Assembly: GCA_963978895.1 (NCBI GenBank) | Contig: OZ022242.1 | Span: 14,166,907 to 14,230,906, forward strand | Direction: 5' to 3' | DNA: 64,000 bases | Origin: Erpobdella octoculata | Taxonomy: Eukaryota > Annelida > Clitellata > Hirudinida > Erpobdellidae | Part shown: one piece after another, positions 27,259-64,000 of the stretch | Numbering within the stretch: position 1 is the first letter of the stretch | Layout of the letters: each line of letters begins with the position of its first letter | Translations under genes and position numbers: made by a program | Notes under the pieces: generated by a model | The model's input: the letters and a program-made list of their open reading frames with translations, nothing else | Databases searched by the model: none | Told to the model about the DNA's origin: nothing

Positions 27259-30200
27259 TCGCATCGTTACGTAACGACTGTTATGATGAAGTGAAGTTTT
27301 AATTGGCTGGAAATCATTTTGTCAGTTGTGTTGTGATAATGATGATTATCAAGATTGTTGTTACTATTATTAATGTTGTTTTAACCAAGCTTTCAAGGCA
27401 ATAATCAAATCCTACTCATTGCTACTGATAAACATATTTAATCGTGAATGCACGGACGCACACACATACACACATGTATTCTAATTCATTCACAGGTGAT
27501 AAGGTGCACAATGAGTTTCCAGTTAGCATTTTGTCGTGTTCGTTTAAAATTTATGTGTTTATTTGTTTGTTTGTCGATATGTGATTATTGCTTTCTTTTA
27601 AATTTTTCAGCCATGTATATGTTTATATGTTTTCATCTCCTGTACTAATCTATCTTTCTTCATGAATTCTTGTTGTCTAGCAAGGGTAAAATTAAAGAGC
27701 AAAAAGCTGAATTTAATTTTAGGATGATGTGGTGTGAGGTTCTCCAAGCATATTGGCCAATAAGAATTGGATCTGTTATTGTGTCTTTTTTTCTTTCTCA
27801 CTCCTTTTTCATCACTACATCAACATCTTACGTTCAAACTAGTTTTTATTTTATTTTCAACTACTAAAGATTTCCTACTCTTTGTTATATCATTTATGTT
27901 ATTTAATTGTCAGCTAGAGAGCTTTATAATTATTTTTATCTTCATTTGTTTCATTTAATTTCTTTTTTATTTGTCCACTGTCATTAACCATTTCTTTTCT
28001 GTTATGTGGGCTTTTGCATTCGTTATTTATTCCGATAGTAGAGTCATTGTCTTTTCTATTTGTTCCGGAAGTGAATTTCCGGGCTATTTGATATTCATGA
28101 ATGTATTAATTATGCACGGGACAAACAACAGTCACCTCACTATTTACTGTCCGTCAGGTTAACAATTGTCGTTAGGCTCATTATACATTCTTTTCACTTT
28201 CTAGCTACTCTCAGTGGCCTTGAAATCCACCATTGAATATACGCCATAATTTAAGATTTTCAAACATTAATTCTGTTATATCCTTCTCTAGAACATTAAG
28301 TTGCATATCAATAACAGCAATGAAAACTTGATAATATTTTTACATTATGACTATTTCCACGGATCCTTTTGTGTGCATAATTTGCTTAATTCGGAACATA
28401 TATTTTTTTGTGAATTGCAAAGAACCAAACTTGGAATCAAAATGTTTTGATAATATTTTTGATGATATTCTGTCTTTATTTATCATTATTTTGAATTTGC
28501 CACACTTCATTGCCTAAGCACCTACTGCAACTTTTTATTTTATTTAATACACTCATAACAATGTGATGCTTTCTATTTATATAAGTTCTTAGTTTTTATT
28601 CAACAGTGTAGTTTATCATCTAGTGGTGCTTCAAGTAATTTATTTATATATATATGTATATATCAAGATCTTCAACTGGGTTATCTGTTCTTTATATATA
28701 AAGATCTTAAACAGGGTTATTTGTTCTTTTTAATTAAAATGGCATAAGCAAAATGGGACTTAAATCTTTATATAGTAGAAAATTTCATTGTCGTCTTTCT
28801 CCAATGTATAATGATGATATTTATTTTGCTATCGCTTTTTTATTTTCTTATATTTTTAGTAGCCTATAATTGTTAAATTGTTGAATTTTTAAATGTGGTT
28901 TTCTCTTTGATGTTTATAAAGTGAATAATGTTTATTTATTCCATTCTGTCAAGTCTACGTGTTGGTTTAATTTGGACGTACAAGAAATCGTACAAACTAT
29001 TTTCTTATTTCTTAATATATTCTGAGGAATTAAAAAAACGAAGAAAGTCCACAGTGTCGCCATTTTCTTGTAGAAAAAAGAAATCAGACGAACAAAAATC
29101 GCGACGTAAAAGTGAATAATTGATCTGAGAAGCCAAGATGATAAATAAAATAGCGTAGATGGATTCGACTTGAGGCGTTACAGATCGTTCGATTAGTTGA
29201 TTTTTTAGTCGACCTTTAGCTAGCTGGTAGCAGGAATGAATGAAGTTGTAGCATTGTAGCTCAAACAAATGGTAACAAGAACTACCGTTTTCGATTCGAT
29301 AAAAAGCAGAGTAGTAGGGCGCAGTCGAGAGGGAAAAGTTAATGAAATGCAATAATATCAAAAAGTGAAGAACCGTTTGAAATCGATTTGCAGAAAAATC
29401 CCAAATGAATAAAAATAAATCATACGTGAAAAAATGAGCATTTCTCGATTGAAAGTCAACAACAAAAAACTGAAATTATGTTTAAAGTGTCAAAGAAAGA
29501 AAGTAAAATTGGGAAATTAAAAAACATCCGCAAGATGACGAGACCTATTTACAAATCCCGAAAATCGGGGGTGCGTTTTCAAACGTTGAAGACTCGCACT
29601 GCCATTAAAAAAACGAAAAAGAATGAAATAAATAAATTCAGAAAATGCTCGCAATGTAGTCAACAGATCAGAACGTTAGAACGCAGACAATATGTAAAAA
29701 GAGAGTATAAAGTATAATTATGGATTCTGATTGAGAAAAAGCGATATTGAAGGAAATAATTAGGGCAGCTCGAACTACACATGCAAGCTGTATTCCATGA
29801 AACAGTGGAGCAGTAATATATACTAAAGCTTACTGATCGCTTAAAGGTGTATAGCAATAACGTCAATAAGATAGAAAGCCATTATTATTAAAACAGCGAT
29901 TTTTCACGATTTATGGCAAAACTGGTTGTTGCTGGATTGAAAATTGAATTCCTAAGTGCCAAGAAGCCCTCTAATTAACGTTTATCGAAATCGTGGTTGG
30001 GCCAGAATGTGAGTGAGAATGAACAGATAATGAGAAACATTTTAAAAGCATTTACACAAAAAGGTGCAATAAATTGAACAAAGACGAAACAGCTGAAAGT
30101 AAAAAACTGACAAAGACAGGGAATACTTGAATAATTTTTGCAAACTGGACACAAACGATGCTTTTTACATTAAACTGAAAACGCAGCACAATTTATTAAA

Positions 30201-32171
30201 TAAATTGTCATTCGACGAGCCATTTTCTGTAAAAGAAATTCAAGCATCATTTTTGAGAAAAAGAACAGGATTTAAATTTATTCGCCAGAGCCACATTTAC
30301 AAAACACCTCCAGAACCAAAAAATGAATGAGTATGCCCTGTATACATTGACAGGAGGCGGCAGCTCAGTCGTTGTTCGTAAAACACAAGAAAATGGGTAC
30401 GCGGATCAAGTACCGAAATGCACGACGGTACGCCACGCAAATCAAAAGGTACTGGCGGAAATGTACTTTGGTTGGTGAAAAGTTCGACAGGAGCAGGCGA
30501 GCGAACACGTATGCAAAGCGGTACAAAGCAAAGCAAAGCAGGCACGCGATACTCGTAGGTATAGGGCCCGCTAAGAACGTGAATAATCAACACTTGTGTA
30601 GTGAGCAGTGAATGACGTAAGAACGATAAAAAGAAAGAAAATAAATAAGTAAATAAAAAAAGAGAGATTTATTAAAAACGGGCTCGAGGTAACAAACACC
30701 AATCAGGTGATCTCGTCACGCTATCCCCGACAATGAAAATGGATGTTATGAGCTTTGAGAACCATACTTTGCGGTTTGCCTTGTGTCAGACCAACCTAAC
30801 AAGTCATTCGCTGGTTAGAAGATCTTAGTAGTGATAATTTAAACTTAAAACGCAACCAAATTATAAAAGCGTTGAAAAACAAGAAAAATGACGTGAACCC
30901 AGATATAAATAAACACTAATTAACAAAGAAAACCAGTCCGATGCATAAGGCACATCGAATAATAATTACAGAATGGGAGGAGCCAAACTCACCAAACGGC
31001 TAATGAAAATTACGAGCAATTAATAGAAAATGCAAATTAAAAGATAAAAACACAACGTCGACTTGTCACGTGGCAAGAAAACATCAAGTCAAAAAATTAC
31101 ATATGCAAATAGTCAGTTGAAGCGAACCAATTGGAAAACGTCTGCTATTCTGTTTGCCAGTCACAACAAGGGTAACGAAGTGCCGCCTACCGTGATTGGA
31201 CAACGAATTAAACCTGTTAACCACTCTAACGACCACCGAATGACTTGTAATACTGTAAATAAACAAATTTACCACGGATTTTCAAAGCTATCTGCAGATT
31301 TTTGAAGCTTGCCATTTTGCCACCATTAATAAAAGTGAGAAAAAAGCAGGAAGGAAAAGAAAGCGAGAAAGAAGAAAAAGAGATAGAAGTTGGGATAGAA
31401 GGGGTGGTTTAATCAGCTCAGTACCGATGTATTTAGAATTCATCATTACCCATCTGAACCAAATAATCCTCTTAAGATTAGAAATTAGAATATGAATTGA
31501 AATAATTAATTAAAATTAAGAAGTTTAAAGTTCTCAGAAATTAAAGAAGAACAAGGAAATGTGAGCAATTTAAATAATGATAATGTGTCAGTGCAGTGCT
31601 TTGGGTGCATTTCATTGAGTAAAGATCCTAAAATATCATTAACATTATCGAATATGATATTCGACATCCAAAAAAAAGTGTCGTTCATATAATTAACGTT
31701 TATGAAGATGATGATGATGCTGGTGATGATGATGATGATGATCTCTGTACGAGTTTAAATTCAAAACCACACTTTAATTACTAAAATAATAGAAACAGGT
31801 AGAAGAGCACATCGAAATACAGGATTATGATGAGAAATACAAGTGATTTTCATGTGTTATTTTTAAATAAATTCAAATAATCCATTAACTATACAGAAGT
31901 TTAAAATTTTTCTACAATCTACTGGTTAAGAAAAACGTTTTATATGCTTATAAACGAATATTTCCAAAGGACGAATTATGTAAAGTAGGAATATAGGAGG
32001 GCTCATAGCCAGGAAAGGGCATAAATAAGGGCGGTGCTTAGTTTTTGCTCCACCTTAGTTTTGCTTGTTTATGTGCAAGTAAGCAGGGAAAAAAGTTTTA
32101 CGCGTACAGAGATGCTATCTGACAGACTCAATGGCCGAAACGTTTGAATGCTAGAGAGATAACAACGTAAT

Positions 32172-32394
<223 letters not shown>

Positions 32395-33592
32395 GGGAAA
32401 GGGTTTGAGAGTAAGAAAGAAGAACGGAGCAAAATAAAAGTAAGAAAATGAAACAACGCATTTTGTCTATGCTTACTTACTTATCCTTGGCAAAACTGCA
32501 GGGTACGGCGAGGGACATGAACAGTGTAATATGACTGGCTTCCTGTGAACCGTTGAGTTTAATTAATGAGATTTTAGTTTTTCTAAATATTAAAAGTGAA
32601 ACTGATTGAACTTAAAATTACTCGAATGTAAGCAGTGGAGTAACGAGGAGAGAGAGGAGATGTCGACGAGTGAAACTTTGAAGGGGCGCAGAAATTTAAA
32701 ATACGCACAAAAAATGTCTGTAGGAAATGGGCGCCATTTTAATATCATGTCCACGAGTGCCAAACTCTTTTGGTACCTCACTGAATTTAAAGGAATGGAA
32801 CGATTTTGTTGCCAATCTATACGCGCATGTGCTATTGAAAGTCTGGTGAATAAATTATGCATGTAGTTTGGCTGATTCATAGGCAGCCCTTTTCGTTGGT
32901 CAAGCCGTGTACGATATTGATGGTGATGATATATATTTATATTTATACATCGACTAAAGTTGGGAACATGTCTACTGAATAACTGTAGGGAAAAAGTGCA
33001 GAAGGGAGAAAAGCATTGAAAGTGAAAAAGAGAGAGAAAGAAATAGGGGGAGAGAGGGAGATGAGAGAAGATACAAAAAATGATAAAAAGCTTGAAAGAG
33101 AAAAGGAAGAATTTTTGAAAGAATGAGATAAATACATTACTGATTAAATGTAAACAGAACAAGACGGTGGCGATGTTCAATATTAGACTGCTGCTGTCAT
33201 AAAAATTTCGATCAATGAATGAGACTTTCAAACTATCTGCAGACGTATTTACACGTTATTTCCTGTCCATTTGACGGATCCACGTGTACAACAATATAAC
33301 GCTGAATTCCTTAATGCACCTGGATGTCATTCTGAGAGGTGTAAAAATATAAAAATAGGTGGCTGTTGTGATGGAGAGAGGTGATTATGGAAAATTATTC
33401 TGGGATAAGTTTTGTTTTTGGTTTGCTGTCATTTGTATGAGTTTTTGTAAAATAGGTTCAAATGAGTTTGCTTTTAGATAACAAAAAGATAAAAAAAAAT
33501 AAAGAAAAAGTCAGAGAGAAATAAGAAAAGAAAACAGAAGAAATCAAAAAAAGTAATCAAAATTGAAAAATTGAGTATTCTGTAAAATAAAA

Positions 33593-33745
<153 letters not shown>

Positions 33746-35003
33746 ATTATTGTCATAGTCGCCGTTTTTCTCGTCACAATTATTGCTAAAGGAACTGAAA
33801 CAACAACAAAATAAGAATAATAATTATAATTGAACAATAGAAAATAGAAAAGCACAAAGCACATAAAAAAACACACACACCTTAATGTATTTAATTGCAT
33901 ACGGGAGATAATACATACTTACATACATACACATATTATACATACATACACATATTATACATATACATACATACACATATTATAGGTGCAAGATTGTCAA
34001 AGATAGTGTTATTTATGAAGAAGGAAAAAGGAGTAAAAGATGAAACGAGGAAGAAAGATAAATAACAAGTAGAAAAAAACATTGAATTGCTTGGAATAAA
34101 AAATTAAAATAAAAAATTGTGGCAGCCAATCATATAGTGGCCAGCTAATGAAAATAATTTCAGAAAAATGCAAACAAATTTAGTAGAAGTTCCTGCTTAC
34201 AATGCAGCAACTTGTGTGTCCGTTTCAACTAACTCACATGGTCATCGTCATCATCACCGTCATATACGTGATAGTTATCAAAACCACAGCAGTTCCAGCT
34301 CTGATGAAGATGCGAAATAAGATGATGAATGAATTAATGAATTAATGCACGAGTCGCCGCGAGTGAATTAACATTTATAACTTTACAATTTGAAAAGTAT
34401 GGGAGAAGATAAAAACGAAAAAATAAATAAAGATAGAATGAAAAAGAGAGAAAAAGAGAGAGAGAAAGGAGAGAGAGATAGAGAGAAAAACAATGGGGAA
34501 AGAAAGAAAATGGCGGAGATATTGTGGAGTAAATGAGAAATGCTTCCCAAGCGAAGTGGCAGTAATGAATGAAGAATCATAAATAGTTAGTATTAATGAT
34601 AGAATTATTGATGTCTACATTTTAAACTAATAATAAGGTATAATAAAATTTGCCTATGGAAAAATTGTTTTAACAATCCGCCATTTTGTCCGAATGATAT
34701 TAGAAAATATCACACTTTACCACCAAACCAGCCACGCATTTATTTATCCTCTCAATCATCACCACTAACACCAGCATCATCATCACGACCACCACCACCA
34801 CCATTATCATCACCAGTATCATCATTACCATCCATACAATCATCACCAGGATCATCATCATCATGACTACCGTATTATTCATTGTAATCACCAAACGCTG
34901 CTAATCCCAGGACTCGCATCGACGCCACATTATAAAATATCCAGAAACGCTTCAATAAATCAAAGGCAGGCCGTCACCATAATCATTACCATCGTCACCA
35001 TCA

Positions 35004-35251
35004 TAGCCGTGTATGTTACCATCATCACCATCTATGTTACCATCATCACCATCTATGTTACCATCATCACCATTTGCTGCTATCATCATCAACATCTATG
35101 CTACCATCATCAACATCTATGCTACCATCATCACCATCTGTTACCATCATCACTATATGTTACCATCATCACTAAATTTGTTATCATCTTCATCATGTAC
35201 CCCATCATTTCCATCTCGGCTCCGGTAAATACGACTGCAATGATTTCGATT
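35004..35251 (-). repeat. 21-bp ACC/ATC minisatellite in the presumed myosin 3' UTR
   Basis: Units close to TATGTTACCATCATCACCATC recur about nine times between 35008 and 35200, just after the myosin stop codon at 35252. They are therefore probably transcribed as 3' UTR. Confidence 0.7.
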
Positions 35252-61687
<26,436 letters not shown>

Positions 61688-61926
61688 CTGTTTTAGAAAA
61701 GTAATAAAATGGTTGAGATTGAAATAGAATAAAAAAAACAAAGTTGAAGTTTTGTTTGCAAACTAAAATTGTGGTTTGAACGAATAATAAAAAACTGAAG
61801 ACAAGTGTTTACTAAAAAATTAGTTGTTTGATAACTAGTTTTTTAGAAATTGGTCCCAATATTTTGTTTAAACAGACAACAAACAAGCGAAATTAATAAG
61901 CAGTTTGTAAAAAACTCAAAAAATGC
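61688..61926 (-). other. Myosin intron start
   Basis: AT-rich intron upstream of the first assigned myosin exon. The branch and acceptor (TTTTCTAAAACAG) are at 61688-61700. Confidence 0.6.
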
Positions 61927-61927
61927 A

Positions 61928-62595
<668 letters not shown>

Positions 62596-64000
62596 CAAAA
62601 GTATTATTTATTCAATCAACTGGAAAAGTTACATAATCATATTTGTCACAGTTTTTTTTCACTGAGCCTTTCATTTGTCAAAGTTTGACCCACTTAATCT
62701 TTTGCCAGACGCAAAGTTAGTAGAAACCTTGGAATAGTGGATTTTCACAGTTACATTTGAACATATTCAACATACTTTGGTGGCTGTTATGATGAAGCCA
62801 GTCAATAGTCATGGGAGATTAGAATTTATCTTGTCCTACATTAGACAGTCATCCTGCCAGCTGTTGCTAAATCGTAATAATTGCTGAACAGAATTAAAAA
62901 CAAAACCGATAATTTAACTTTAAAAAGATTGATATTGCATATTGTTTGAGGAGGTGACAGGTTCGGCTGTTTCTACCAAACCAAGTTTTTCCCATTCCAG
63001 GTAAATCGTTCGCTTCTCAGGCAAAATGTTTAATAAAACATTTTTAAATGATTTCGTGTTTAAAGAACTCCGCCTTGCATTTGCAAGCCAGTCCCAAGCC
63101 TGGAGAAAGGAGGAGGGGAAAGTTAAAAGGATCAAATTATGATCCACGACAGGAAGTACTTAGGTGCTTCTTACATACAGCCATTTCAGTCTTAAAACAC
63201 CTGGTGTAAAGAACTATAAACTATTCTAAATAAATACGTGTTTAAAATGTACATTTAAAGTTTGTTATATAAAATAAGCAGTCAGTAAAATGTTATTAAA
63301 GATAGGACTACAACTTATATTGTTAAAATCCTTGTTTTTTTAATGTTGAGAAAGTGTTTAAAAATCCTAACCCCGGTCTGCAAAAGTTGTTTTGCTTTCT
63401 TTGGAAAATTGCATATGTTTACATATTATTATTTCGGATATTACAGTAAACGTATTGTTAAGTTTTCACTTTATAATACTTTTAGTGGCCACTTGGACTT
63501 AAACTTTAGAATTTTTTTATTTTATAAAACGGTGTTGCTGTTCACACAGACAAAAACTCAATTTTAAAGACTTCTCAGAAAAGCACAAATGCACGTACAT
63601 CACACATCCATCCAGCATGCAACGCTATTGATATTTCAAGTTTCCGATCGGAACAAGATTCAAAAGAAAGCTGGAATTCCAAGAAAGGAGAAAAATAGAA
63701 GACAACAGCCAGCAAAAACAAAATATGAATTGAGAACAAGAAGAAAAAATATCAGATTGTTATCTATAGAAATATAAAAGTAACCGCTCGTTTGTCTTGC
63801 CAGTTATCTCCAAAAGTTCTAAACCGATTGCTTTGAAATGTTGACACAAAGTGGTCCTAATTGAGGAAAGAGCTTGTAACTGATTTAAAAAAAATCAGCA
63901 CATTATTTCACGTTTTATGAGCAAAAAACCATGCCGAGGCTTTTGTTGCGTAACCATCTGGACCATTTGAGTGCTGTTTATGACTCAACCAAATTATAAT
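62596..64000. other. Right end of window, no supported exon
   Basis: Contains an inverted copy of the 197-bp repeat (about 63060-63230). A minus-strand frame at 62920-63147 overlaps that repeat, so I do not accept it as a myosin exon. The next upstream myosin exon was not found here and may lie beyond the window. Confidence 0.5.

Noticed and set aside
29478..29717. Lys/Arg-rich 79-aa protein with CSQCSQQ
   Set aside because: No homology, splice context or conserved motif; consistent with A-rich composition.
62920..63147. Upstream myosin exon (AWDWLANARRS frame)
   Set aside because: The same residues are encoded by the 197-bp dispersed repeat at 50.6 kb, so this is repeat sequence.

Overview
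This is an AT-rich, repeat-dense window of animal nuclear DNA. It has long introns with GT-AG (once apparently GC-AG) boundaries, no operons, and long microsatellites and DNA-transposon remnants throughout. The gene content (a Zic transcription factor, a protocadherin-like cadherin and a tandem MyTH4-FERM myosin tail) points to a bilaterian invertebrate. I cannot name the phylum from this sequence alone. All proteins read in the standard genetic code.

Layout, left to right. 1-3.9 kb: mostly non-coding, with one orphan coding-exon candidate on the minus strand (732-896). 3885-7903 (+): a two-exon Zic gene of 485 codons with five C2H2 fingers. 7.9-11.7 kb: intergenic DNA with several small terminal-inverted-repeat (TIR) elements and a 240-bp dispersed repeat. 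11737-14072: a P-superfamily transposon with perfect 30-bp TIRs and a 9-bp target duplication, carrying an N-terminally incomplete transposase (-). 14299-20018 (-): a seven-exon protocadherin-like gene, 999 aa, whose exon phases all close. Just upstream of it, small exons (20247-20322 and neighbours) may encode a separate membrane segment. 20.5-25.7 kb: microsatellites (a CTA array of about 600 bp), a transposon remnant and a tRNA-derived repeat inside a large inverted repeat. 25723-27258 (+): a five-exon gene for a 215-aa protein I do not recognise, which contains an internally repeated beta-strand motif. 27.3-35.2 kb: no supported gene; microsatellites.

35252-61687 (-): at least 22 exons encoding the C-terminal 1474 residues of an unconventional myosin. 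They contain MyTH4-FERM, a linker, MyTH4-FERM and a 245-residue Asp/Gln/His-rich tail; no SH3 domain is visible between the cassettes. The motor and IQ region must lie beyond position 64000. Its introns hold many of the repeats: foldback elements, 15-bp and about 33-bp minisatellites, and ATAC, AAAT and CAC/CAT arrays.

The genes do not form a pathway. One regulates transcription, one is an adhesion or recognition receptor, and one is an actin-motor tail that would bind membrane or adhesion cargo. The most notable items are the truncated but sharply bounded P element, the apparently SH3-less and insertion-rich myosin tail, a probable GC-AG intron in that gene, the duplicated motif in the unknown 215-aa protein, and the missing calcium-linker motifs in the protocadherin. 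Exon coordinates were worked out by hand from reading frame, splice dinucleotides and domain continuity; no alignment or transcript data were available.
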